From Rhodospirillales bacterium (lineage in GTDB: Bacteria > Pseudomonadota > Alphaproteobacteria > UBA828), in assembly GCA_026712885.1 (NCBI GenBank), contig JAPOPO010000299.1:1-6575 (forward strand): a stretch of DNA of 6,575 nt, in the 5' to 3' direction. Below are positions 1 to 5,721 of this stretch, in pieces. How positions within the stretch are numbered: position 1 is the stretch's first letter; each line of letters begins with the position of its first letter. The position numbers were made by a program, and so were the translations under genes. The notes under the pieces were generated by a model. It was not told the DNA's origin and did no database searches. It was given only the letters and a program-made list of their open reading frames with translations.

Positions 1-1
1 C

Positions 2-514
2 GCCGAGCTGGTGCGCGGCAAGAGCGGGCGCATCGTCGGCGCGCTGATCAGCCTGCTCACCATGATGAAGGGCCTCGCGCTCACCTATTCGAAGGACATG
101 CAGGAGGACAAGGAGCCCCTCTTCGATGCCTTCGATTCGCTAGCGCTCTGTCTCGCGGCAACGACCGGCATGGTGCGCGACATGACAGTGAATGCGGACG
201 CCATGGCGCGCGCCGCCTGCACCGGCCACGCGACGGCGACGGACCTCGCCGACTGGCTGGTGCAGGAGGCCGGCGTGCCCTTCCGCGAAGCCCACGCGAT
301 CACCGGGCGGATCGTGCGCCTCGCCGACGAGAATACTTGCGATCTCAAGGACTTGACACTCGCTGACCTGCAGGCCGTCGAGCCCCGGATTACCGCCGAC
401 GTGGTGGCATTGCTGGACCCCGCCGCGGCCATCGCCCGCCGCACCAGCGAGGGCGGCACCGCGCCCAGCGAGGTCGCGAAGCAGCTTGCGCGCGCCCGGC
501 AGCGTTTCCTATAG
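2..514 (+). CDS. argH: Argininosuccinate lyase, C-terminal part (5' end outside window)
   Basis: This is the C-terminal 170 residues of argininosuccinate lyase, the cytoplasmic homotetrameric enzyme that splits argininosuccinate into arginine and fumarate in the last step of arginine synthesis. The frame is open from the left edge, so the gene is truncated by the window and not broken. The visible part begins with AELVRGKSGRIVG, which in the family directly follows the GSSxMPxKxNP signature loop; that loop must lie just upstream. Further family marks are LLTMMKGLALTYSKDMQEDK, then EPLFDAFDSL and, near the end, GGTAPSEVAKQ. It ends in TAG at 512-514. It is followed at 48 bases by a small lipoprotein gene and then lysA, an order common in Alphaproteobacteria. 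A GC-rich hairpin lies in the gap. The assignment is firm; the missing half cannot be checked. Confidence 0.96.
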   Translation, partial: AELVRGKSGRIVGALISLLTMMKGLALTYSKDMQEDKEPLFDAFDSLALCLAATTGMVRDMTVNADAMARAACTGHATATDLADWLVQEAGVPFREAHAITGRIVRLADENTCDLKDLTLADLQAVEPRITADVVALLDPAAAIARRTSEGGTAPSEVAKQLARARQRFL

Positions 515-520
515 AGGCGC

Positions 521-542
521 GCCCCGGCCACTGCGCCGGGGC
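521..542 (+). terminator. GC-rich hairpin between argH and the lipoprotein gene
   Basis: A perfect 8-bp inverted repeat, GCCCCGGC / GCCGGGGC, is separated by a 6-base loop (CACTGC) and begins 7 bases after the argH stop. No T-run follows; the next bases run into a strong Shine-Dalgarno at 547-552. It is therefore not a classical intrinsic terminator. It may partially attenuate transcription, act as an RNA-processing or 3'-end-protecting stem, or influence ribosome access to the next gene. Function is inference. Confidence 0.4.
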
Positions 543-546
543 CGCT

Positions 547-552
547 AGGAGG
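547..552 (+). promoter_or_regulatory. Strong Shine-Dalgarno for the small lipoprotein
   Basis: A perfect AGGAGG lies 10 bases before the ATG at 563. It is the best ribosome-binding site in this operon, supports the 50-codon reading frame as a real gene, and fixes its start. It sits 4 bases after the hairpin at 521-542, so folding could affect its accessibility. Confidence 0.75.
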
Positions 553-562
553 GCCGGATCAC

Positions 563-715
563 ATGATACGAAAACTCAGTCTCCTGATGACGATCGTCGC
601 CGCGGTCGGCCTGATCGTGGCGCTCTCGAGCTGCGGCAGAATGGGGCCGCTCCAGCCGCCACCCGACGAAGCGCAGGCCGTACATTCCGCCCCAGCCACG
701 GCGAGCCGGGCCTGA
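563..715 (+). CDS. lptM: Small LptM/YifL-type lipoprotein
   Basis: This 50-residue gene is easily missed because of its size. The N-terminus MIRKLSLL is followed by a hydrophobic stretch (about residues 5-21) and a lipobox, LSSC at 21-24, so Cys24 would be lipidated after signal peptidase II cleavage. The mature part starts CGRMGPLQPP, matching the CGxxGPLxxPP signature of the LptM (formerly YifL) family; the remaining roughly 16 residues are Ala/Pro-rich and low in complexity. In E. coli LptM assists oxidative maturation of the LptD lipopolysaccharide transporter; whether that holds here is inference from family. It lies between argH and lysA, as in many proteobacteria, with a perfect AGGAGG upstream and only 12 bases before the lysA start, so co-transcription and translational coupling with lysA are likely. 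The symbol rests on motif plus position. Confidence 0.85.
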   Translation: MIRKLSLLMTIVAAVGLIVALSSCGRMGPLQPPPDEAQAVHSAPATASRA

Positions 716-727
716 CGGGCGCCTGCT

Positions 728-1996
728 GTGGACGCATTCGTCTATCGAGAGGAGAGCGGCAGCCGCGTTCTCCACGCCGAGGGTGTCTCGCTCCCCGCCA
801 TCGCGGCGCAATTCGGCACGCCGACCTATTGCTATGCGAACGGGGTGCTGGTCGCCCGCTACCAGGCGCTCGCCCAAGCCACGCCGAACGCGCGAATCTG
901 CTACGCGGTCAAGGCCAACGACACTCTCGCGGTGATCCGCACCTTCGCCCGTCTCGGCGCCGGCGCCGATATCATCTCGGGCGGCGAGCTGCATGGCGCG
1001 CTCCGGGCAGGCGTCGCGCCGGATCGTCTGGTCTTCGCCGGACCCGGCAAGACGCGTGATGAGATGAACCTCGCGCTCGCCAGCGGGGTCGGGCAGTTCA
1101 ACGTCGAATCGCCGGCCGAGCTTGAGGCCCTGGACGCAGCTGCCCGCGCCGCCGGCACGCGTGCGCCTGTCGCGCTCCGGGTCAACCCCGATGTCGATGC
1201 CGAAACCCACGACAAGATCGCCACGGGCCGGCGGGGCGACAAATTCGGGATCGACGACGCGGACATCCCGGCTCTATACGCCAGGGCTGCGGCACTGGAG
1301 GGGATCGAGCCGCTCGGCCTTGCCGTGCACATCGGCTCGCAGCTCTCGCGTCTCGCGCCGTTCGAGGCCGCTTTCGAGCGGCTTGTCGCCTTGGTGGAGG
1401 GCCTGCGCGCGGCCGGTCACCCGGTGACGCGGATCAACCTCGGGGGCGGGCTCGGCGTGCGCTACCGGGACGAGGCGCCGCCCGATGTCGAGGCCTACGG
1501 CGCGCTGGTCGAGCGCGTCCGCCAGCGCCTCGGCGTGACGGTGGTAATCGAGCCCGGTCGCTGGCTGGTGGCGCCGGCAGGCGTCCTGCTCACCCGCGTA
1601 ATCGCGGTCAAGCAGGCCGGCGCGCGCTGCTGGGCCATCGTCGATGCCGCCATGAACGACCTGATGCGGCCGGCTCTTTACGACGCGTGGCACGCCATCG
1701 AGCCGGTGGCGGAGCCCGCGCCAGACGATGTAACCGTCGAGACCGATGTCGCAGGGCCGGTCTGCGAGAGCGGCGACGTGCTGGGTCGCGGCCGGGCGCT
1801 GCCGCCGCTCGCAGCCGGCGACCTGCTGGCGGTGCGGGACGTGGGCGCCTATGGCTCGGTCATGGCATCGACCTACAACGGGCGTCCGCTGCCTGCCGAA
1901 GTCATGGTGCGGGGCGACGCGCTGGCCTCGATCCGGCCGCGCCAGGACCACGAGGCGCTGCTGGCGCGTGACCTCGTGCCGCCTTGGCTCGGGTGA
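728..1996 (+). CDS. lysA: Diaminopimelate decarboxylase
   Basis: The gene encodes a 422-residue PLP-dependent fold-type III decarboxylase that converts meso-diaminopimelate to L-lysine and CO2, the last step of lysine synthesis, in the cytoplasm. Length is normal for the family. Visible marks: the PLP lysine in CYAVKAND (Lys62), HIGSQ (201-205), the phosphate-binding glycine loop GGGLG (239-243), EPGR (275-278, substrate-binding Arg), DAAMNDLMRPALY (306-318), the active-site CESGD (Cys346) donated across the dimer interface, and DVGAYG plus YNGRP (Tyr383) at the C-terminal barrel. All expected catalytic residues are present. GTG at 728 is chosen because VDAFVYRE... matches the usual N-terminus and no other start occurs before Met113. 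It has no good Shine-Dalgarno and sits 12 bases after the lipoprotein stop, so translational coupling is likely. It converges with the zinc-ribbon gene. Confidence 0.97.
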   Translation: MDAFVYREESGSRVLHAEGVSLPAIAAQFGTPTYCYANGVLVARYQALAQATPNARICYAVKANDTLAVIRTFARLGAGADIISGGELHGALRAGVAPDRLVFAGPGKTRDEMNLALASGVGQFNVESPAELEALDAAARAAGTRAPVALRVNPDVDAETHDKIATGRRGDKFGIDDADIPALYARAAALEGIEPLGLAVHIGSQLSRLAPFEAAFERLVALVEGLRAAGHPVTRINLGGGLGVRYRDEAPPDVEAYGALVERVRQRLGVTVVIEPGRWLVAPAGVLLTRVIAVKQAGARCWAIVDAAMNDLMRPALYDAWHAIEPVAEPAPDDVTVETDVAGPVCESGDVLGRGRALPPLAAGDLLAVRDVGAYGSVMASTYNGRPLPAEVMVRGDALASIRPRQDHEALLARDLVPPWLG

Positions 1997-2020
1997 ACGC
2001 CGATCCCGCGCCGCGCCGCG

Positions 2021-2653
2021 TTACCCTTGATCGTCCGTAACGAAGTCGACCGAGAGCTGGGCCGCCCCCTCTGGCGGGTCTTCGAGCCAGCTCTCGAAGG
2101 CGGTCGATTGCCCCCCGTCCAGAACGCGCAACAGCGCGGCCACAGGCCATTGGTGCAATTCGGTGCCGGTCTCGTCCGCGAGCACCGCGCGCAGCCCCGG
2201 AAGCCTGCGGCCCTTGGCCGTGGTGTTCTCGACCGCGCCACGCACGAGCAGGATGATCCTGTCGCCGTCCTGCACCCGTTCGGACTGCACGTCGACGATG
2301 CGCAGGCCCTGCGCCTGCGGGGCCTGGATCGGCAGACCGACGGCATCGTAGATGCTGACGGTTCCCGGCCAACTGTCCACGATCGCATTGCGCGCGAGCG
2401 CGAGGCCGGCGAGGGCGGCAATCACGAAAAGCCCGGCTGCGGCCCAACCGGCCCACTCGGGCGGACGCTTCAGGGGTGCCGGGGCCGATGGCACGGCCGA
2501 GTCAGCGGGCCGGGGCGCTGCGGGCGCGTCCGCCGAGGGCGATTGATGCCAGACATGACCGCAGTTCGTGCACCGCACCTGGCGGCCTGTCTCACCGAGT
2601 GCGGCCGGATCGATCAGATAGCGTGTCTTGCAGGCGGAGCAGCGTACGATCAT
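2021..2653 (-). CDS. MJ0042-type zinc-ribbon, single-pass membrane protein (DUF3426-like)
   Basis: The gene encodes 210 residues. The N-terminus MIVRCSACKTRYLID...VRCTNCGHVW is an MJ0042-type zinc ribbon with two CxxC knuckles (Cys5/Cys8 and Cys28/Cys31), which should bind one zinc ion. An Ala/Pro-rich linker (about 38-64) precedes one hydrophobic segment (about 68-88), and the C-terminal domain (about 100-208) has the look of DUF3426: beta-rich, with V-x-G-x-V-x-N-T-like pattern at LLVRGAVENTTAK. The predicted topology is zinc ribbon in the cytoplasm and DUF3426 domain in the periplasm. No enzymatic motif is seen and the molecular role is not established. In many Alphaproteobacteria this gene stands divergently next to ftsE-ftsX; here it faces ydcF instead. 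The ATG at 2653 is chosen since the ribbon begins at residue 2-5, though no well-spaced Shine-Dalgarno is visible (a GAGAGAGGA purine tract lies about 17 bases upstream, too far). Confidence 0.88.
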   Translation of the reverse strand: MIVRCSACKTRYLIDPAALGETGRQVRCTNCGHVWHQSPSADAPAAPRPADSAVPSAPAPLKRPPEWAGWAAAGLFVIAALAGLALARNAIVDSWPGTVSIYDAVGLPIQAPQAQGLRIVDVQSERVQDGDRIILLVRGAVENTTAKGRRLPGLRAVLADETGTELHQWPVAALLRVLDGGQSTAFESWLEDPPEGAAQLSVDFVTDDQG

Positions 2654-2801
2654 GGGGGGCGACGCAGGCGTCCTCTCTCTTTATCAAGGCCCATCGCACG
2701 GGCGTTCCGACCAAGTCAACGTGCGGCCCGCCCTGTCAAGCCCGGCGTTCGGTCGCGCTGCGGGCAGGTGCCACGGCCCGCAACTGCAGCGGCGGCGCAC
2801 G
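2654..2801. promoter_or_regulatory. Divergent intergenic region between zinc-ribbon gene and ydcF
   Basis: These 148 bases separate two divergent genes, so both promoters should lie here. I see no convincing -35/-10 pair for either strand. A short direct repeat, GGCGTTC, occurs at 2701-2707 and 2744-2750. There is no recognisable remnant of ftsE or ftsX, the genes usually found at this position in related genomes. Confidence 0.4.
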
Positions 2802-3491
2802 ATGGAGTCTAAGCCCTCTCTCGGCATTCGGCGATGGACGCGCCGCACCGCGCGCGCGGTGCTCGTGGTGGTCGCGCTCTTCGCGCTGCTCTGGTCCGGC
2901 GGGCTCGCGTGGTTCGCCGACACGGCGGGCGAGGGGTCCGAGCGGCCCGATCTTGCCACCGAGGCCATCATCGTCCCGACCGGCGGCTCTGGCCGGCTGG
3001 AAGAGGGGCTTCGCCTGCTCGAAAGCGGCCTCGCGCAGGCGCTGTTCGTCACCGGCGTCGCCGAGGGGGTGGAGAGGGCCGAGCTGCGCGCTCGCCACGA
3101 TCCTTCGCTCTGGGCCTGCTGCGTGGAGCTCGGCTACGAGGCCGAGGACACCGCTGCGAACGCGCAGGAAGCGGCGGCGTGGATGGCGGACCGCGCCTTC
3201 GGCAGCCTCCGCCTGGTCACCAGCGGCTACCACATGCCGAGGGCCATGATGGAGTTCCGAAGCGCCATGCCAAATGCTACTCTCGTGGCACACCCTGTGT
3301 TTCCGGAACACGTCAAGGTCGAGCATTGGTGGCGCTATCGCGGGACCGCGGCCCTGATCGCCAGCGAGTTCACCAAGTATCTGTGGGCACTGGCGCGCCG
3401 GACGCTCGGGTTTGGCAAGCGCCGCCGCACACCCTTGGGAACACGCTCCGTTCGGCGCTATGCACGGTCGCATTCTACACCTGGGGAGTGA
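2802..3491 (+). CDS. YdcF-like DUF218 membrane protein
   Basis: The gene encodes 229 residues. A basic N-terminus (RRWTRRTAR) precedes a single membrane segment (about 19-37), and the DUF218 domain follows on the periplasmic side. Family marks in order: AIIVPTGGSGRLEEGLRLL (55-73), LFVTG (81-85), DTAANAQEAAAWM (116-128) and LVTSGYHMPRAMMEF (138-152). DUF218 proteins include SanA, ElyC and YdcF, linked to envelope integrity and lipid-carrier or peptidoglycan metabolism; the precise reaction of this alphaproteobacterial branch is not known. ATG 2802 is the first start that gives a sensible short cytoplasmic tail; its Shine-Dalgarno is weak. The last 24 residues or so (from KRRRTPLG) are basic, of low complexity, and lie over the probable start region of the following acyltransferase, so the tail may be non-conserved or result from a shifted reading frame. 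It overlaps the next gene's ATG by one base (TGATG), indicating one transcript. Confidence 0.88.
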   Translation: MESKPSLGIRRWTRRTARAVLVVVALFALLWSGGLAWFADTAGEGSERPDLATEAIIVPTGGSGRLEEGLRLLESGLAQALFVTGVAEGVERAELRARHDPSLWACCVELGYEAEDTAANAQEAAAWMADRAFGSLRLVTSGYHMPRAMMEFRSAMPNATLVAHPVFPEHVKVEHWWRYRGTAALIASEFTKYLWALARRTLGFGKRRRTPLGTRSVRRYARSHSTPGE

Positions 3492-4204
3492 TGATCGGCA
3501 CCGTGATGGTGCCGATGCTGCTGACGCCGCGTCCCCTGTTCCGCCGCTTCGTGGTCACCTGGTCGGCGGGTAACGGTGTCCTGCTCCGGATCATCGCCGG
3601 CGTCCATTCAGAGATTCGGAACCGCCAGTACAGGCCCACGGGCCCGGCGATCATCGCATCCAAGCATCAGTCGGAGTGGGAGGCCCACGTCTTCCTGCAC
3701 GAGCTCGACGACCCCGCCTATGTGATCAAGAAGGAGCTCTCCTACGTTCCCGGCTACGGCTGGTTCTCCGCCAAGGTGAACATGATCTTCGTCGACCGCC
3801 ACGGCGGCGGAAAGTCCTTGCGGGCGCTGGTCAAGGGCGCGAAGAAGGCCGTCGCCCGCGGCCGCCCGGTCGTCATCTTCCCCGAAGGCACGCGGGTGAA
3901 ACCGGGGGAGAAGCTGCCCTACCGGCCCGGCGTCGCCGCGCTCTACGGCGCCCTCGACGTGCCGGTGGTGCCGGTGGTTCTCAACTCAGGGATGCACTGG
4001 CCCAAGGGCTCCATCAGGCGCTATCCCGGCACCATCGTCATGGAGTATCTGCCGCCGATCCCGCCGGGTCTGCCGAGGCGGGAATTCCTGGAGCGCCTCG
4101 AGTCCTCCATGGAGGAGGCGTCGCAACGCCTCTACGCGGAAGCCTGCGGCGTCCCGCAAGCGGAGAAGGAGGAGCATTCGTCCTCACAACCCGACGCGGC
4201 CTAA
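3491..4204 (+). CDS. PlsC-like lysophospholipid (1-acyl-glycerol-3-phosphate) acyltransferase
   Basis: The gene encodes 237 residues from ATG 3491. It belongs to the PlsC/LPLAT superfamily, which transfers acyl chains from acyl-ACP or acyl-CoA to lysophosphatidate or a related acceptor at the inner membrane. Seen: block I as KHQSEWE (His59; the acidic partner five residues on is Glu64 where most PlsC proteins have Asp), block II-like residues around SYVPGYGWF and MIFVDRHGGGKS, block III FPEGTR (130-135), and block IV PVVPVVLNSG (157-166). The Glu form of HX4D is, as I recall, usual in this proteobacterial subgroup, so loss of activity is not implied. The start is doubtful: sequence resembling the family's N-terminal helix (LRSALCTVAFYTWGV) is encoded in frame from about 3443. 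An in-frame GTG at 3383 would add 36 residues. The Shine-Dalgarno-like GGGGAG at 3483-3488 is only two bases from ATG 3491. Substrate is not determinable; plsC proper may be elsewhere. Confidence 0.9.
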   Translation: MIGTVMVPMLLTPRPLFRRFVVTWSAGNGVLLRIIAGVHSEIRNRQYRPTGPAIIASKHQSEWEAHVFLHELDDPAYVIKKELSYVPGYGWFSAKVNMIFVDRHGGGKSLRALVKGAKKAVARGRPVVIFPEGTRVKPGEKLPYRPGVAALYGALDVPVVPVVLNSGMHWPKGSIRRYPGTIVMEYLPPIPPGLPRREFLERLESSMEEASQRLYAEACGVPQAEKEEHSSSQPDAA

Positions 4205-4260
4205 GACGGGGAGGCGTCCTCCATGTCGGAGAGCTATTCCTGCGCTGTCGATACGTGAAC

Positions 4261-4288
4261 GGAGAGAGGCCTCCAATGGCCTGTCTCC
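4261..4288 (+). terminator. Long hairpin downstream of the acyltransferase gene
   Basis: The arms GGAGAGAGGCC (4261-4271) and GGCCTGTCTCC (4278-4288) pair over 11 positions with one mismatch around a 6-base loop (TCCAAT). It begins 57 bases after the acyltransferase stop, where the end of the ydcF-plsC transcript would be expected. No T-run follows, so intrinsic termination would be weak; a Rho-assisted end or 3'-protecting stem is as likely. Confidence 0.45.
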
Positions 4289-4440
4289 CCGATTCGGGAT
4301 TGCGATAGTTTCGTCGCTAACGACTCGGCCAGCTTTCTCACTGTGAGTTACGATTCGGAGGACTTTGGGAGCATGCTCGCCGTGAGCCTCTTCGGCCAGA
4401 CTCGCATCTCAACCTCTGAAGTGAATCGGGTGCTAAACGG

Positions 4441-4490
4441 CCTCCGTCTGCCTCTTGCTGCATGGACCGCGCGAGGCAGAGTGGCGGAGG
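4441..4490 (+). promoter_or_regulatory. Bulged hairpin in the leader of the lipoprotein gene
   Basis: The arm CCTCCG+TCTGCCTC (4441-4454) pairs perfectly with GAGGCAGA (4473-4480) and CGGAGG (4485-4490), leaving a 4-base bulge (GTGG, 4481-4484) and an 18-base loop. Fourteen base pairs with no mismatch are unlikely by chance at this distance. It ends 52 bases before the lipoprotein ATG. It may be an RNA leader structure, an attenuator or a protein-binding site; no known riboswitch class was recognised. Confidence 0.35.
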
Positions 4491-4524
4491 GTTCCCGCGG
4501 GACAGCAACCACCACCGAACAACT

Positions 4525-4532
4525 GAGAGGAG
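4525..4532 (+). promoter_or_regulatory. Shine-Dalgarno deciding the lipoprotein start
   Basis: GAGAGGAG stands 10 bases before ATG 4543 and 5 bases before a second ATG at 4538. The 4538 ATG is in another frame and meets a stop after two codons (ATG GCA TGA). The lipoprotein frame is also open further upstream to ATG 4462, but a start at 4543 has this site and gives a proper signal peptide, so it is preferred. Confidence 0.7.
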
Positions 4533-4542
4533 TGCGAATGGC

Positions 4543-5577
4543 ATGAAAGCAGCATCGATCGTGTTCGCGACCGCATTGATGCTCGCGATCGGAGGGTGCC
4601 TCCACAACCCTGGGTCGGACCCGATGACCGGCGAGATGGGGGAGATGGAGGAAGGACGCATCGATTTCTCCCGAACAACGTCGTTCGACGGCGACAAGCT
4701 GACCGTGTTCGTGAGGCAGGGAGGAGAGGGGGAAAGAAAGCTGCACCTGAACACGGTGCGCGACGCCGTCGAGACGAACGAGTTCCGTCCTCAGGCTCCG
4801 AACTACTCAGGCCGGTCCTGGGTGATGCGAAACACCGCCCACGAGAGCACCACCCAAGTCTATGCCCTCGTGAGCTGGAGCAACGAAAATTCCACCGACT
4901 ATCTTGCCGCCGGGTGGTGGCTGCACCATGAGCAGGGCGAGCGGTACCCCGAAAGAGTCATCTTCGTCGACGGGCCCGAAATCGACCCTCTGATAAATCC
5001 GCCCGACCTGCCGGTGACGGGCACGGCGAGCTATCTCGGGCGCGGCAGCGGGATATTCGGCTACGCCTTCGGATCGAACTGGGGCGAGCACGAGGGCGGG
5101 TACACCTACGACGCGTACCGGGGAGGGATGGACGTCGTCGCAGACTTCGAGGCCGGCACGCTGAGCGGGTGCCTCGGATGCACCGGCGACCTCGTTGCGG
5201 ACCGCACGCACCTCGAGTACCGCTTCGAGCAGATCCCCGAGCGGTTCCTGCCGGAAGTGGATGCTCCGCTGAAGGACTACGAGATTCACTTCGCACCCAT
5301 AGCGTACAGCGCCGACGGCAGCTTCGAGTCCGAGTTCAGCAGCGCCGCGGCGAGCGTGCGCCATCCCGACCGCGAGGTGACGGGGTCACACGGCTACTGG
5401 GGTGGGAGCGTCTCAGCCTTCGACGACGAGGACGGCAATCCGAGGCTGATCGCGGGGTTCAAGGATGCGGGCTTCCAGGAGGAAGACGGGAGCAGGGGGT
5501 TCTTCTGGGGCGTGTACACCGTATTGAGCGAGACGTTCAGGACCGGGGGAGACACTCCGGACGATTCAAGCGAATAA
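4543..5577 (+). CDS. Putative surface lipoprotein, transferrin-binding-protein-B-like beta-barrel
   Basis: The gene encodes 344 residues. MKAASIVFATALMLAIGGC is a lipoprotein signal with lipobox IGGC, so Cys19 should be lipidated; Leu at +2 suggests outer-membrane sorting. A Met/Glu-rich linker (to about 38) is followed by a domain of unknown type (about 45-150). The part from PVTGTASYLGRGSG (157-170) onward follows the pattern of TbpB-type barrel lipoproteins: a Gly-rich strand, then GGMDVVADFEAGTLSGCLG (194-212) as in the family's LTADFxxxTxSG, then a DGSFESEF strand (258-265), GYWGGSVSAF (284-293), RLIAGFKDAGF (301-311) and a closing GFFWGVYTVL (319-328). Members with known roles bind host iron proteins or other ligands; free-living relatives are uncharacterised, so no ligand is claimed. 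Odd points: a Cys210-x2-Cys213 pair beyond the lipid Cys, and AGA/AGG for 6 of 20 arginines (including two AGA codons) against about 1 of 35 in lysA. It seems to be a single-gene unit. The fold call is by pattern only. Confidence 0.6.
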   Translation: MKAASIVFATALMLAIGGCLHNPGSDPMTGEMGEMEEGRIDFSRTTSFDGDKLTVFVRQGGEGERKLHLNTVRDAVETNEFRPQAPNYSGRSWVMRNTAHESTTQVYALVSWSNENSTDYLAAGWWLHHEQGERYPERVIFVDGPEIDPLINPPDLPVTGTASYLGRGSGIFGYAFGSNWGEHEGGYTYDAYRGGMDVVADFEAGTLSGCLGCTGDLVADRTHLEYRFEQIPERFLPEVDAPLKDYEIHFAPIAYSADGSFESEFSSAAASVRHPDREVTGSHGYWGGSVSAFDDEDGNPRLIAGFKDAGFQEEDGSRGFFWGVYTVLSETFRTGGDTPDDSSE

Positions 5578-5721
5578 GGGGGAAGCGAAGGGAGAGCACC
5601 GCAGCGCGAGCGCCGGTGTGCGCCTGACGCTCTTGGTGGAACGGGACGATGCGCGTCCGACCGAGACCAAAAGGGTTATGTTGATCGATCCGAGCCAGAC
5701 TGTAGACGACTGGAAGGTGTC
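5578..5721. other. Intergenic region before the cupin gene, with a weak terminator-like hairpin
   Basis: The 144 bases hold a hairpin at 5597-5618: CACCG...CGGTG and inner GCGC-GA-GCGC, separated by a 2-base bulge on one side. It starts 20 bases past the lipoprotein stop and has no T-run. A 5-bp stem GGACG-ATGCG-CGTCC lies at 5644-5658. No clear promoter is visible. GGAAGG at 5712-5717 serves as ribosome-binding site for the cupin gene, four bases from its ATG. Confidence 0.3.

Larger units (their letters stand above)
4205..4542. other. 338-base intergenic region with several inverted repeats
   Basis: I find no confident gene here. In order it holds: a 5-bp stem GGAGG-CGT-CCTCC at 4210-4222; a long hairpin at 4261-4288; an 11-base palindrome CTCACTGTGAG at 4337-4347; a long bulged hairpin at 4441-4490; a 10-base palindrome TCCCGCGGGA at 4493-4502; and a Shine-Dalgarno at 4525-4532. 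A short frame opens at GTG 4343 (or ATG 4373, with GGAGG at 4357-4361) and closes with TGA at 4544-4546, overlapping the lipoprotein ATG as ATGA. It would encode 67 (or 57) residues of unremarkable, Arg-rich sequence without motifs, and it spans the bulged hairpin, so I do not call it a gene. No -35/-10 pair stands out. Confidence 0.5.

Noticed and set aside
545..1210. Long open frame on the - strand over lptM and the start of lysA
   Set aside because: It is antisense to a clear LysA with full catalytic motifs and to the lipoprotein; the protein is Arg/Gly-rich with no recognisable domain, as expected for shadow frames at high GC.
2714..2719. TTGACT on the - strand as a -35 box for the zinc-ribbon gene
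   Set aside because: The hexamer 17 bases downstream reads CGATGG, a poor -10; shifting the spacing did not give a better one.
2027..2812. Open frame on the + strand covering the zinc-ribbon gene
   Set aside because: The - strand frame has CxxC pairs, a membrane segment and a DUF3426-like pattern; the + strand translation has none and is low in complexity.
2736..3473. Open frame on the - strand over ydcF
   Set aside because: It is antisense to a frame carrying ordered DUF218 motifs and has no domain of its own.
3548..3684. Loss of the catalytic Asp in the acyltransferase HX4D motif (Glu64 instead)
   Set aside because: Glu at this place, in the form HQSxWE, is as far as I recall usual in this proteobacterial subgroup, so it does not indicate an inactive enzyme.
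4337..4347. Palindrome CTCACTGTGAG as an operator
   Set aside because: It is only 5 bp per arm, single-copy and without a nearby promoter; it could easily be chance, so it is mentioned only in the intergenic entry.
4807..5364. Open frame on the - strand inside the lipoprotein gene
   Set aside because: No motif and no good start context; the + frame has a signal peptide, lipobox and Shine-Dalgarno.
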